Shown here piece after piece: positions 1 to 12,400 of a stretch of 64,000 nucleotides of DNA; within the stretch, counting starts at the first letter, position 1, and each line of letters opens with the position of its first letter. The stretch lies in contig NC_046680.1 in NCBI RefSeq assembly GCF_009870125.1, forward strand, positions 15,209,501 through 15,273,500, written 5' to 3'. Source of the stretch: Drosophila pseudoobscura. Its lineage: Eukaryota; Arthropoda; Insecta; Diptera; Drosophilidae. The position numbers and the translations under genes were made by a program. The notes under the pieces were generated by a model, which was not told the origin of the DNA, ran no database searches, and worked only from the letters and a program-made list of their open reading frames with translations.

Positions 1-1107
1 GAATACAACGAAATAAAATAAAATAAAATAAAACAAAGTCCAGCGAAGGTGCGAGACAAGAAATTAAATTGATAAAACCTAAGAGCAGGGCCGAGGCCTA
101 GGTAGACGCAGACGCAGACGCAGGCGCAGACTTGTCGCTGCTGTTCGCTGCAATTATCGGGGCAGCGCATCGCGTCGGGAATGCGCCCTGCGAGAGCGCG
201 CGAGTGTGAGTGAGTGTCCGCGTACGCGACAGTGTCCGCGCGAGTGTGTGTGGCAAATAGCTCAAAGCCACGAAATCGCTTTATCGGTGCGCCGAAATCG
301 CCAATTGGAAAAATTAAACAAAAAGAGAAACTGTTAAGCGAGAAGCTGAGAAGCTGAGAAGAAGGGCAAATCCAACCCACAGAAATATTGACCCCCGGGC
401 ATACATACACCCATACATACCCATACCTCGCCGCGCAGCGCAGCACACACACAGCCACAGCCATAGACACAGACACGAAAAGACAAACCAAGAAACAGGG
501 AAAATGTACAATAAAAAATTACAGCAAGTGATCGTGCAGAAAATAGATCGATAAACCCGAAAAAACGGGGGGAAACCAGCGAAAAATATAAAAATAAATA
601 AGCGAAAGACGATCGCGAGCGATCAAGGAGCCAAAGGAGTCACAACCAGATCCAGAGGAGTCGCCGTGAGGAGGAGAGACAGAGAGTGCTGCTTGCGTTT
701 GGGGCACGTTTTTGTGTTTTTGTTTCAATTTCAATTGTGGAAATCGTAGAGGAAAAATTCGCAATAAGCGAACCGGTCCATCTACAGTCCAGAGGGACTC
801 TGCAGCCAAGATCCCTAACCAGAACCAGACCCAGACACAGACCCAGAACCGAGAACCGAGAACCGAGAGGAGAACCGATATTTATTAAACAAAGACAGAA
901 ATTAATTTCACGACTTTGTCGATTGCCACCCGCACTCAACCCATCCTCATCCTCATCTTCCGCCCAGAACAAGCAGCAAGCAACCAGCACCCCGCACCCC
1001 GCACCGCCTCCTGCGGACGGCTTCTTTATGCCCATCTTGAACTTTGGGCCAGCTTGTGTTTGAGCGCAGAGGAGCATAGCAGAGGAGGGAACTCGGCGGC
1101 CAGCAAA
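1..1107 (+). promoter_or_regulatory. fj: fj 5' leader and probable proximal promoter
   Basis: No open coding sequence of its own is seen here. The stretch starts AT-rich, passes through CG-rich repeats of the gagtgtccgcg kind around 180-260, and ends in the long leader in front of the fj start. Drosophila fj is known to have a long leader. I cannot place the transcription start from sequence alone, because no clear TATA box or initiator stands out. Leader-like features are purine-rich runs and CA/AC-rich stretches from 420 to 900. Confidence 0.5.
1028..1063 (+). other. short upstream ORF in the fj leader
   Basis: An ATG at 1028 opens an 11-codon frame (MPILNFGPACV) that ends at TGA 1061-1063. 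It lies 44 bases before the fj start and in a different frame. Short uORFs like this can lower translation of the main frame. Whether it is used is unknown, and a chance origin is possible. Confidence 0.3.
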
Positions 1108-3024
1108 ATGTACGACATCAAGCACCTGGAAGCCGGACAACATCAGCCACAGCCACAGCACCACCCACACCACCCACAGCACCCACTGAGCGACCGCCTG
1201 AGCCTGGCAGTGAGCGGCTCTGCCACAGCCGAGCCGCAGCTCACCTGCAGCGTCATCGCAGCCCCCTCTACACGCGGCCAGGGCAGGCCCCAGTTCCTGG
1301 GGACGAGCAGCCGCAGCCCCATTGAAGCCACCCACATGACGCTACTGACCTTGCGGCGTCGTCGCGCCTTCCAGCGCCGTGCCTGCCTCCTGAGCATCCT
1401 CGCCGCCTTCGTCTTCGGCATGGCGCTGGGCGTCGTAGTGCCAATGTTCGGCCTTCCGGACTACTTCGCGGGCAGCAGCAACGCGCCCGCATCCCCGCCA
1501 GCCGTGCAGCAGCAGCAGCAGCAAGTGGAGAGCGAGGGGGTGCAGCGTCCACCCTCGGATTTCCCAAGCATCTACGAGAGCGCAGCCCTGCCGCCCTACA
1601 GCGTCGCCTTTATCAAGGGGGCAGGCAAGGGGGCCAGCGCAGAACTGAGTGCCGAGCAGGTCTTCCGGAACGTGTTCCACTTGGAGCAGGACAAGAATGC
1701 ACCGGACTCGATGATCGTTAAGAAACTGGACACGAACGACGGCAGCATCAAGGAGTTCCACGTGCAGCGCACCTCCAGCGGCCGCTACCGCAAGGGTCCC
1801 GAGCGCAGGCTGTCGAAGAAGGAGGATGGAACGCCGTCTGCCCCGTCGGCGGAGAGGGCGGGTCTCATCGAAGCGGACGTCTACTGGGGCCCTGAGGTGG
1901 AGCGAGCTCTGCCCAAGGGCTTCGCGGCCGAGGATCAGCGCACCTGGGAGCGCTACGTGTCCGGCCAGGGCCAGGTCGTGCGACTCGAGCACGGCTGCGG
2001 GCGCATGCAGAACCGCATGGTGGTGTTCGCGGATGGGACACGGGCCTGCGCCCGCTACCGCCAGAACACCGACCAGATCCAGGGCGAGATCTTCAGCTAC
2101 TACCTCGGCCAACTGCTGAACATCAGCAACCTGGCGCCGAGTGCTGCCACCGTCATCGACACGACGACCCCGGACTGGGCGGCAGCCCTGGGGGACATCA
2201 CGCAGGCCCAGTGGAAGGAACGCAGGCCGGTGGTGTTGACGCGCTGGTTGCCGGATCTGGAGCCGGCTGGAATTCCGCAGCCCTTTCAGCCGCTCGAGCG
2301 ACACCTGAACAAGTACGACGTCTGGAACCTGACGAAGCATCTGCAGCAGACGCGGCCATCCGATTTGGAGTCGGAGTCAAAGTTGGACGCAGCGCCGGGA
2401 TTACTCAAGCGGCTGGGGGCTGCCACCTCGCAGGGACCGGCTCATCAATCAAGCATGCTTGAGGAGACGCAATGGCAGTCCCAGTCGCAGACCCAGACCC
2501 AGTCGGAGTTGGAGTTGGAGTCGGAATCGGAGTCAAAGTCGGCGCTGGTTCAGCGACTAATTGAATTGGCACAATGGTCCGATTTAATCGTCTTCGATTA
2601 CCTGATCGCGAACCTCGATCGTGTTGTTAATAACTTGTACAACTTTCAATGGAATGCCGACATCATGGCCGCGCCGGCCCACAACCTGGCCCGCCAGGCC
2701 AGCTCGCAGCTGCTCGTGTTCCTGGACAACGAGAGCGGGCTCCTGCACGGCTATCGCCTGCTGAAGAAGTACGAGGCCTATCACAGCCTCCTGCTGGACA
2801 ACCTGTGCGTCTTTCGCCGTCCCACCATCGAGGCACTGCGGCGGCTGCGGGCGGAGGGCGCGGGCCGGCCGCTGCGCGATCTCTTCGAGCGCGCAACCAG
2901 CGACGGCGTGCGTGACGTGCTGCCCTCGCTGCCGGATAAATCAATCAAGATACTCATGGAGCGCATCGATCGCGTGCTGGGCCAAGTGCACAAGTGCCGG
3001 GAGGACCTTAACAAGGGCAGCTAA
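1108..3024 (+). CDS. fj: Four-jointed, Golgi Ser/Thr kinase of cadherin domains
   Basis: Encodes 638 residues in one uninterrupted exon. Four-jointed is a type II Golgi membrane kinase that phosphorylates Ser/Thr in cadherin repeats of Fat and Dachsous, tuning planar cell polarity and growth. Seen here: start MYDIKHLEAG, a His/Gln-rich cytoplasmic tail, an RRRR-AFQRR anchor, then one membrane segment at about residues 92-114. A polyGln run lies near 134-139. The lumenal Fj/FJX1 domain follows, with the conserved ERALPKGF and WERYVSGQG blocks. The catalytic-loop-like NLDRVVNN has Asp at about 504. The metal-binding DNE motif, known to be essential in this family, is at about residues 540-542. 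A Ser/Gln/Glu repeat at about 456-478 looks like a lineage-specific insert, and I remember the melanogaster protein as somewhat shorter (about 583). The start was chosen because it matches the family N-terminus; no earlier in-frame ATG exists. Confidence 0.95.
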   Translation: MYDIKHLEAGQHQPQPQHHPHHPQHPLSDRLSLAVSGSATAEPQLTCSVIAAPSTRGQGRPQFLGTSSRSPIEATHMTLLTLRRRRAFQRRACLLSILAAFVFGMALGVVVPMFGLPDYFAGSSNAPASPPAVQQQQQQVESEGVQRPPSDFPSIYESAALPPYSVAFIKGAGKGASAELSAEQVFRNVFHLEQDKNAPDSMIVKKLDTNDGSIKEFHVQRTSSGRYRKGPERRLSKKEDGTPSAPSAERAGLIEADVYWGPEVERALPKGFAAEDQRTWERYVSGQGQVVRLEHGCGRMQNRMVVFADGTRACARYRQNTDQIQGEIFSYYLGQLLNISNLAPSAATVIDTTTPDWAAALGDITQAQWKERRPVVLTRWLPDLEPAGIPQPFQPLERHLNKYDVWNLTKHLQQTRPSDLESESKLDAAPGLLKRLGAATSQGPAHQSSMLEETQWQSQSQTQTQSELELESESESKSALVQRLIELAQWSDLIVFDYLIANLDRVVNNLYNFQWNADIMAAPAHNLARQASSQLLVFLDNESGLLHGYRLLKKYEAYHSLLLDNLCVFRRPTIEALRRLRAEGAGRPLRDLFERATSDGVRDVLPSLPDKSIKILMERIDRVLGQVHKCREDLNKGS

Positions 3025-3450
3025 TGAAGGCGACAATCTGGGATCGTCTGGAGATTGAGATTGGGATAGAGATAGGGATAGGGTTATGTCGCGACTGATA
3101 AGTTGTAAATATATCCAGCATATAGCAGTGTAGGATGCAGACTCGACCGACCAATCCCATAGTCACAGGAGGAGAGGAAGTGCATCCCTGGATCCCTGGA
3201 TCCCTGCATCACTGCCTGCTGCCTGAGTATTAGAAGGTGAACACTGCTTTCCACCCATGTAAATGTCCGACTCCTGCGATGAGTATTACGCATATCCATA
3301 GACATACCACCTTTATCCGTATAGCCTTTAGTGTATACCTAGCCCTTACAATCGTGTGATATTTGTCTAAGAACTTAGTGGAAACTAATTCAAGATTAAG
3401 TAGATTTCATTTTACGTTTACATCGAATAAACCACAAAATACCGAACGAC
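3025..3450 (+). terminator. fj: fj 3' UTR with poly(A) signal
   Basis: The region after the fj stop is non-coding. It carries a GGATAGAGATAG-type repeat at 3057-3085 and a triple GGATCCCT repeat near 3190. A canonical AATAAA at 3426-3431 is followed by A-rich sequence, which makes 3445-3470 the likely cleavage zone. Confidence 0.65.
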
Positions 3451-4445
3451 CGAGCTTCTAAATGTCACTTTGAAATATGAAAATACAATCCCACAGATTC
3501 CGATGCGGCAGATACAGCCGTTGCAAATGCAGATGCAGATGGAGATGCAGATGGAGATGGAGATACAGATGCAGATACATGGATATCTGAGCACGCCTGC
3601 GCCTTGTGAGAACTTACATAGTCATGACAATAAATTGTCATTGATCTTTTTTGCAGGTGAGATGGAGCTGCCTGGTGCTCGGTGCTCGGTGCCTGCCCCC
3701 ACACTTGTCCCGTACCCCTGCGTCTAAGCATTTGTCAACTTGCCGCTGCCTCGCGATGGAACTTGCCACATAATGCAAGCTCCAGCTTCAAATACACTCA
3801 CACACACAAGCACACATTGCCACAGACAGGCAGAATCTTCTTTTGGTTTTCATAATATCTTCATAAGCATTTGAGAAGCCGTTCCTCTCTCTCTCTCTAT
3901 CTCTCCCTCTCTGTTGCTGTCTCTGTCTCGACTCTCTTGAAACTCAAGTGCAGCCAGCTACAGAAAAGAATGATGAAGACAGAGCCAGAGCCGGAATGAG
4001 GCAGAGCCCAGTTCAAGATACTTTCACACACACACACACACATCCACTCGTGGACACACTCATGGATATGAGCACCAGCCAGCCAGCCAGGCCGAGTCTG
4101 AGCCAACGTCTCCATCTCTCCAGCCCCTGACTGTAATCCCCCTCGATCCCCCTCGAGCCACCTATCCACCCATCCACCGGCGGCTGTCGCTGTCCCCCTC
4201 TGTCCGTGTGTCTGACTTTAAGATTTAAGATCGCTGCTCATTAAGTGCGTCCGCGTGTTCCAGCGACAACGGAGATGCTGAGAATCTTCTTCTCCTTCTC
4301 TCTCTCTATCTCTCTCTCTCTCCGAGTGCTCTCCTGCCCCGCACTCGTACGGCCTACCCTGTCGCACGATTTGCATCTGATTTCGTTGCGTATATTTTAT
4401 TGGACACCAGAGTAGTTCACGTAAATAAAAATGAAATGAACCAAA

Positions 4446-4482
4446 GGCACTGGCACTGGCACTGGCACTGGCACTGGCACTG
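4446..4482. repeat. GGCACT hexanucleotide microsatellite
   Basis: About six perfect tandem copies of GGCACT, then degenerate copies up to about 4500. Hexamer arrays of this kind recur through the window. Confidence 0.9.
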
Positions 4483-5780
4483 ACACAGGCGCTGGCACCA
4501 GTGGGGCACTGGAAAGAGGCTGGAAGAGTGGAGTTCCTCCGCTGTTAGAATGTTGTGGATTGGAAGGCCGCTGCGCTAACTACCAAAAAATGTTCTAGAC
4601 GGAAAGTTAATCAACTCACGCCTGACCAGAGCACAGATATTTTGATAACCCGTTTCGACTCGGCAGATAAAGTATCTCCGTCTTCGTCTCCGTACGTCTC
4701 CGGAGCGAGTCGCGGGGCACCAGAGAGAGCGCTGCATGAAAAATCGTTCAGCTAGTTTAATAAATATATCAAATAACCTAAAGACGTGTTAGGGAACTTG
4801 TGACTTTAACACGTCCTCAGAGTTTGCTACAAAACTCATTTTCGAATATCATTTTACCTTTTCGGTCCACCCTGGGCCCGGCCGCCATCAACCATCCACG
4901 CCGCAGCCGTACAATGTCGTACAATCTTGCAGTAACTTGGGGCCCGTCTTGGGTCTTGGGGCAGGTCTCTGCTCTGCACTGCCCTGCACTGCACTGTTCT
5001 GCTCTCTCACAAATCACAAAATGAAACCATACGAGTAATAAAGCAATATAATTGAGATGGAGGAAGAGCATAAAATCCAAGAGAGAGCAACCCGAGACCA
5101 CTTACAATATACAGATACATAGATAGATTATATGTGTGTATGCACTCTGATGCCCACCAACCGAGTCTTTGTTGACTGTTTACAGGTTACAGTTTACAGT
5201 TTACAGTTTACACGGTTAACGGCCCAAAACTGCAAACGCCGAACAAATGTGCCAACATCCCAAGGGAGGGCAATAGGGGGAATCTTTATGAACTTATTAA
5301 TAAAAGCGAATGAAACGAAGTCCCATGGTTTACGGCCAGGCAATAAAACGACCGAGAGACCCATAAAATATGCAGTGCCCCCACTTACGAACTATTTCCA
5401 ACTATTTCTCATACAATGGATAAGAATTTTAGGGATTTCTGAAGGAAGAGAGAAGAACCCCATTCGGATCGGCAGTGGATCGGCCAAGAGTTACTATTTA
5501 TATTTATTTGTGTTTTATGAAGTCCCATAACAGACTGTTTATTGAAGAAATCCGCCATCAATATGATGTACTCCTGCCCAGATTTTCAAAAATGTAGTTA
5601 TTTCTGGCGAGTGTAGATGGGAGGAACCTTTTGGTGTATTTTCTTTCTCGAAACTAATTTCCACTCATCTGAAATTCAAGTTCAAATATTTGCAAACTCG
5701 TCCGGCCTGGCCAATATATCCTTGGCTAGTTTCGAAGCGTTCAAGTCGTTGCTTCAGTTTTTCTGCACGTTGCAGGCTGG

Positions 5781-5842
5781 CCGCTGTCCGCTGTCCGTTG
5801 TCCGCTGTCCGCTGTCCGTTGGCCGTTGTCCGCTGGCTGTTG
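5781..5842. repeat. imperfect CCGCTGT/CCGTTG tandem repeat
   Basis: Alternating CCGCTGT and CCGTTGT units repeat about eight times. The units differ by single substitutions, as in an ageing minisatellite. Confidence 0.8.
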
Positions 5843-7350
5843 GCATGGTCGATGTGTGCACAATAATTTGCATATTTGTGTCCAGACACACCAACACACA
5901 CAAACACACACACGTGCAGCGGAGCGGGGTCGGTCGGGCCACGTTGTTGCATGCAATATTTTCTCGTGCTGTGTGTTTACTCTTTTCGCTTTTATTTAAT
6001 GTCCGTGTTGGACTCTGCCTCTCAGCAACTTGTTGCAGTGGCAGAGGTTGCTCTTGCTGTTGCTGTTGCTGTTGCAGCTCTCTCTCTCTCTCTGTTGCTG
6101 CTGTTCCTGCGTTTATGGCAAAAATTCTAAACAAATTGCTTCCGCACCTGCAGCTACGTAAGAAATACTCATGTATGCACAGAAATCAATGCACAAACGG
6201 CCTGGAATCACATCGAGATACACACATAGCCACATGCTTAGTTCCCCCCATTTTAAGGGCAATAGTGAAGCGCATTGTGCTGGACAACAGCTAGCCAGCT
6301 ATCAGATCAAAATAAAACATTTCCCACTCGTAAAAAGAGAGCACAGCACCCAAGAGCAAACAAATCGAATCAAGCTGAATCTGAATATCACATCATATCA
6401 TAATCCTGACAATGGTCCAGCCAGCATTCCCAGCTGAAAGGAAGAGTTCTTCCAAATGCATTTCCCCAGCATCGAACCCTACCTTTTTCCCCTCTGTGTG
6501 AAGTGCAACCCTTGGGGCATGAGGGAAATTATCTGGAAAGAGAAACCGAAAGAAAAGAAACACAAATTTATGGTCGGCACTTTTGGGATCCTATGAAAAA
6601 ACTTCTTTCATTTTACACCTGAAAAACAGTCAGTGGAGTGGTGGGGGGGAGGCAGTGCGGGCCGCAGTGGAGTGGAGAGTGATGCTTAACTGCTTTTCCT
6701 GGGAGTCTCTTCTTGTTAACATTGGCTCGGAAAAGAAGAAAGAAAGATGAAAGGCCAGGCTGATAGGCTTCGATAGGCAAACGAGGGCCAGACAGACTCC
6801 GGCTCAGAGACCTCTGCTCAGATATGATAAGCATTTCCAGGCCATTTCCAGCTAAAACATAGCTTTTGGTTTTAGTCGCAGTCCGAGGCCGAGGCCGAGT
6901 CTGGCATTGGATTTGGAAATCATTAAACGATTTTGCTGATTAATTTAACAAAACTGCTCAATGATTCTGTCGTTTTGACATTGACGAAGTGCCGAAATTT
7001 GTCTGGGTCTGTTCTGATCGATCTAACATGGGACTTGCCCATAAAAGACTCTCTTCTTCTCCCTCTCTCTCTCTCTGTGTCTCTATCTCTATCTATCCGA
7101 ATCTTCGGCAACCTGTTTTCGTTTGTTTGGAATCTTTGCCTCGAGATTCTCTCGCTCTCTGTCCCTTGGCCAAAGAATCAGGTGAAGTGAGTTGATTGAT
7201 TGCGCTAATTTATAACGACAATGGGTCAGATCGCACATGGGACCTTTGAGCTTCGTCCGAGAGAGGTACACCAGCAGCAGACCAGACCGGAGTCGGGGAC
7301 CTGGGCTGTTGGAATCCATTAAACATGGCTTGGGTCCAGCTTCTGAGTGT

Positions 7351-7393
<43 letters not shown>
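7351..7393. repeat. TGCC tetranucleotide microsatellite
   Basis: About ten perfect tandem copies of CTGC/TGCC. The array is followed by a short ATG-rich ATGATGATGATG run at 7406-7418. Confidence 0.9.
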
Positions 7394-7395
<2 letters not shown>

Positions 7396-10300
7396 TTGCC
7401 AGCCCTGATGATGATGATGCCAGCGAGCCGCTGATGAATGAATCTTTTCAATTTGGAAATTTTCAAACAAATTTGTCAAAAACGCACACCAAAGAGTGAG
7501 AGAGACAAGCAGATCTATCTGGCAGAGAGCCAGATAGAGACAGAGATAGAGAGAGAGAGAGATCTATGCAAACTAATGAAATTTCAAGTTTGTTGCTCGA
7601 GTCTTTTGTTCTTCGGTTTCAAAATTTTCCTAGTTAATTGCTCGTGATTGAATTATAAATGCACAGACCGCAGAGGGACCCTCTCTACGAGCTAATGTGC
7701 AACATACGTATAATAATAAGCCTCTGCTGCCTCGTCTAACCAAATCAGACATGCCTTGCCCCAAATCTAAAGCAATCTTTTGGCTCCGCACAGAATTTCA
7801 TAGAAGCGATTCGAATACAATAAATTATGAGCCCTACAAGCTGAACTAGTCTAGGATGGAAAGCGATTCTCGAAAAAGAGAGAACCCGCCCCTCTCCACC
7901 CGACCACTGAGAGGAGAAGAGAAGAGACAACAGACAACAGGCAACAGGTAGGAGGGGAGACAAGCGGGGAGCGGAGACAAGCTTTAACACCTTGGCCCAA
8001 GTCAGGCGTTTGTTGTTAAACAGAGGAGAAGAGGGTCAACTGAACTGCAGGCGCAGACGAGTTTAAGTCAGTCGCAACGGGGGTAGACATGTGTACAGGG
8101 GCGGGGAGTGGGGAGTGGGGAGTGGGGGCCTTGGGGAGGGGGAAACAAATTAACAGACACCTGAAAATGGTCTCGAGACACAGACCAACACCAACACCAA
8201 CACCAAGACAACACAACGGAACGTTTAAGATATGCGGGCTGGCTCTCATCTCGGGCCGGCTGGTCGGTCGGTTTTGGCTCAGTTCGTCTGGGGACTGGGA
8301 TTGGGTTTGGATTGTTTTGGAAAACCATTTCTCGAATAATTAAAACCTAAAGCCATCAAATGAAGACAAAGAGTCGATTAGTAATCTGTGCAAATGCTTG
8401 TATGACGGCAGCGTATGGGCGTGGCCAGTCCATAAACCCAAGTGGGATTACATTCTGGGGGAAAACTGCCTGCGCGCCACAGAGATTCCTGCGCTCGACC
8501 ACGAAAAACCATGCTGCGGAGACCTCCCGCGGATCTGAACTGCCATTCTGTTCAGTTCAGTTCTGTTTCTGTTTCTCTTTCAATTACAATCTGTAATCAT
8601 GGATCTGTTTAATTAGTTGTTTGGGTCGCACCCCAATCCATGTAATTGACTTTGTAGTGGCTGACCTTCAGCCTCGGAGCAGAGCTGCGGCGATCCGAGT
8701 AATCTGCATATTGAAAATTTATAGATTGCTTATGATATTTCGCAGCCGTAGGTACATTCTGGGGTAATTACCGTCCTCCCCCTCTGGCGGCCGGCGATGG
8801 CGGCGACAAAAGCTCCGTAATTGCATTGGGCAATGGCCGATGTTGGCTTTAATGTTCGCCTTAACGTCTTTTATTGCATGTCAGCTGGCTTGGGTCTCTC
8901 AGATTCCAAATTCACACGGCAGCTACAGTGGGGCCTGGTTCTGCAATTGGACATTTGCACATTGTAGTCTTTAATTCTCTTTGAATAGAGGCTCTACTGT
9001 AGTCTAGATATATGCTGTTTTCAGCTTGGATTTTCTCACATAGACACATCGCTGTGGTGTCGCTGGCGCCGCTTGACTTGCGATGTTTTTCAGATCCAGT
9101 TCGAGTTGTTTCGCATGGCTCCGATCCGAGATCCGAGACCCGAGCGTGGGCGAGCGCTGTGTGCAGCCAGTACCCGCAAGCCACTGCCCAGTGCCCCCTC
9201 CCTGGCCAGACAATGTGTTCTAATTGAGTCGCACCACAAGCGGCAGGGGCAGCGGCGGGGGCAGCGGCAGAGTGGTGGGGGGCAAATGCAAATGCACATG
9301 CAAATATCGCATGCAAAGCGGCCCAAAGTGGCTTGGAGCTGTAACCTTCAACAGTGCCACGATCAATTTATCACCCAGATCCAGAATCGAATAATCCCAA
9401 ACCGTTTCGGATCCGAAACACACACACACACACGCACTGCCGCACACCTACTACCTACTACGATGTATCTTTGTATCTTTGTATCTGTGCCCCTCCTGCT
9501 CGTGTGGATATTTCTTTGTTATTTTTTGTCTGTGGCTAACTTTCATTAGCTTTCTAATGTTTGTCACTGTGGCAGCATCAGCCGAACCCCCTGCCCCTAT
9601 CCCATACCCCGTTCCCCGCTCCCTCCTGTCATTCCATTTTACTGTCACTCAAATCTTTATAAGATTTCCCTCTTCGAGTTCTGCTTAGCGGTTCTTTCGG
9701 CTCTTTCTCGGCCCATTGTAAATATACATTTTTCCATTATTTTCCATTAGTTTTCACTCGTTTGTTACATTCCCCTCCGATTGTTTCTCCATCTCCAGCC
9801 CCGTCCCCCCTACTCCTTCTCCGTTTGGGCCTGTTTTTTGTTGTGTTTGGTGTTGGCGTGGTCGTTACACAGGTTGCCGTTGTTGTTGTTGTTGCTGGTC
9901 GTAGTAGTGGTGGTAGTGGTGGTGCATATTGGTTATTATCTTTGAAGCGCATCGCTTCGGTGCGTTTGCCGATGCCGCAGTTACAGTCGCAGTCGAAGTC
10001 GTCGTCTGCCTGCGTCTTGTGCGTATTTGGCCAGAATGGACCGATCTCTGGCAGTGGCCGAGACAGAGTCCGTGCCTGGCTGACTGACGGAATGATGTTG
10101 ACGCGAAACCAGTTTCATTGACAATACATGGGATGGATGATGGGGCTCTGCGGCTGCATCTACGAGCATAGAGGGGTCGCTCTGTGGCTGCCTCGTCCCC
10201 CTGCCACTCTTTTTTTTCGGTGTTTTCGCCGACTTTTTGATGGATGGTTGACAAAAGGCAGGGCGCAGCGCCCAGGGCCTCTTCGCTGGTTTATTTGTCT

Positions 10301-12400
10301 TCTTTGATTTGAGTACACACACGGACACGGACACGGACCTGGACACGGACACTGTCATTGTCGCTGTCAAATCGCGTTAATATCACCGAGCTGTCAAATT
10401 ACAGAGGCCGCCGAGTCCAAATGTTTGCCCCCCCTCCTTGGGCCTCTCCCCGCCCTCTCGACGGAGCTTGGTAACTCAATTAAACTGTTATTCATGAGGC
10501 GGAAGACGTGCCCTGCCAGGCCTGGAGAGGCGCCACTCTTGGCCCGCTGCTCTGATTGGCCTATTGGGCAAAACAAAAGAAGTTTTGGCCATCTTTGCCG
10601 GCCGTGATTGGCTCTCTGCGAACAGCGGACAGTGCCGGGACAGTTCTTGGCTTAATTACTTCATTAAAGTTAGAGCAGAAGAGTCGCGCACTCTGCCACA
10701 GTCTGTGGCACTCACCGTGGCTGTGGCAAATGCATTTCGCCCTGCCTGGATGGCCTTTAAGGCCATTAATATCGGGGCACCTTTATAGCCTAGACGCCGA
10801 CGGGTTCACGTTCACGGGTCTCTCTTGGCAATTAAAATCGAGAAGAAATAAATAAAGGCAAAACCAATTCAGAACACACACAATGCTCCTCCTCTGAGAG
10901 AGCAGGCACACATGTGTCTTCACAGTTCGGCCGGGAATCGAAAGGTGTCGAAAGTTCAAGACTCATTGGGGCTGGGAGGTTGATCCTCTGATCTGCATTT
11001 TTATGGCCAAGCCCGGCCCCAAGAACCTCGCCGGATTCCTCTGGTGCAGAAGGAGCAAGAAGGCCGAGTGCAATAAATCTCTTAACGACAGTCGATCATC
11101 TGTCCCACTCTGGCACTCTCCTTGGGCCCGCACTTGACTCTGTAACTCTGTGGCTCTGTGGCGCAGGCCCACAGAGAATGGCTAATGCTTGGGCAGTGAA
11201 ATCTCCCAAGTCCCCACCTCTCTCGCTGCCTATCTATTACTCTTTTACCCTCCTCTCATTTGTTTGTTTGTTCATAAAATTATGTAAATCAGATGGGATC
11301 ATTCGGTCGGTCGGCTGTGATTAATTGCAGGTCGCCGTCGCCGCTGTCTCTTGGCCTGGCTAAGGCGTCGGGCCCTGGCCAGAGATAACGATTCGTTTAT
11401 TTACGATATTGGTTTATTTATTTGCCCCCTTTTGCCCTCTCTCTTGTTAGCATTGTATTTCGTCCCAGAGAATGGAGACTGATGCTGCGAAGGAGGTGTG
11501 AGCGGAGGGCGATAAGCTAATTCTAATTCTAATTCCCTGCCCAGCCTAATGCGTTTATAATTAACGCAGCTCCCTCCTCTGTTCCTCTGCAACCGGCACA
11601 CATACCTGCCCACCTGTGTATGTGGCCAGTGATGGGGCGTGCCAAGGCATCAACAACACACGCCCCGCCACAACTGCAACAGGAAAAAGCAACAACTGCA
11701 ACTGCAACATGCACCGCAATCGCCTAGTCAAACAGTAGCGCTCCCTGGTTCTCCTGCTAGTTGTTTGGTGTTTGATTACAGAGTGTTTTTGCCAGTGCCA
11801 AATGAGTGCCACCGAATAGGCGAATACCCTAAACGGTGGGTGGAATTTCCGAGGGGCCAAGGGGCAAGACTTGGCGAAGTCTTTCATCGGACAGAGCCCA
11901 TCTCCTCGGGCAAGTGGCAACCCGTTCCTAAAATCGTTGTACCCCTCCGTGAGTGTATCCCAAAATTGCCAACTATTTTGTTTTGCAAGCTCCCAAGCTG
12001 CCGGGCCAGAGCTTTGAACGCTTGAGTTTCGGTTTGAGATATTTCCTCGGTGCTGTTCGTGGTTCTTATGGTCACGTCGTCTTGTCTTACCTGCGTGAAC
12101 ATGCCCCGACACCGACTCCAGCTCCGACTCCAGCTCCGAGTCCAACGTGTAAACGCAGTAGCCGATCAACTTGTTCGGGTGTTCGATTAACAATATTCGC
12201 GACGTGCATAGCGCTCGTACGGAGCTCCCACGGGTGCTATCTGGAAATCGTCAAGATTTCGGGGCCAGTCTTCTATCTATCTCTGGGAGATCTGGGATCT
12301 GGGATCTGGGAGATTTGCATATTTGGGGCTGAAATTAATTTCAATTTAGCAGACCCAAGCATCCGCTTTGAACTCTGGCCTTAAGCATTAATGATCAATT

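Larger units (their letters stand above)
3451..12400. other. gene-poor intergenic DNA, part 1
   Basis: I find no coding frame with protein-like composition, no tRNA and no rRNA in this stretch. The short frames present come from microsatellites and stop-poor low-complexity DNA. It holds many simple repeats, including CT/GA tracts near 3890-3915, 4295-4322, 7050-7100 and 7540-7562, and CA tracts near 4027-4045 and 9419-9434. Between them lies unique sequence. Because it sits next to fj, a gene with complex disc and eye expression, an enhancer role is a reasonable inference but is not shown by any motif I can name. Confidence 0.55.

Noticed and set aside
916..1107. N-terminal extension of fj by the open frame upstream of 1108
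   Set aside because: The frame has no ATG before 1108, and the family N-terminus begins at MYDIK.
1342..2340. 332-codon minus-strand frame inside fj
   Set aside because: It is the antisense shadow of the GC-rich fj coding sequence, with no independent support.
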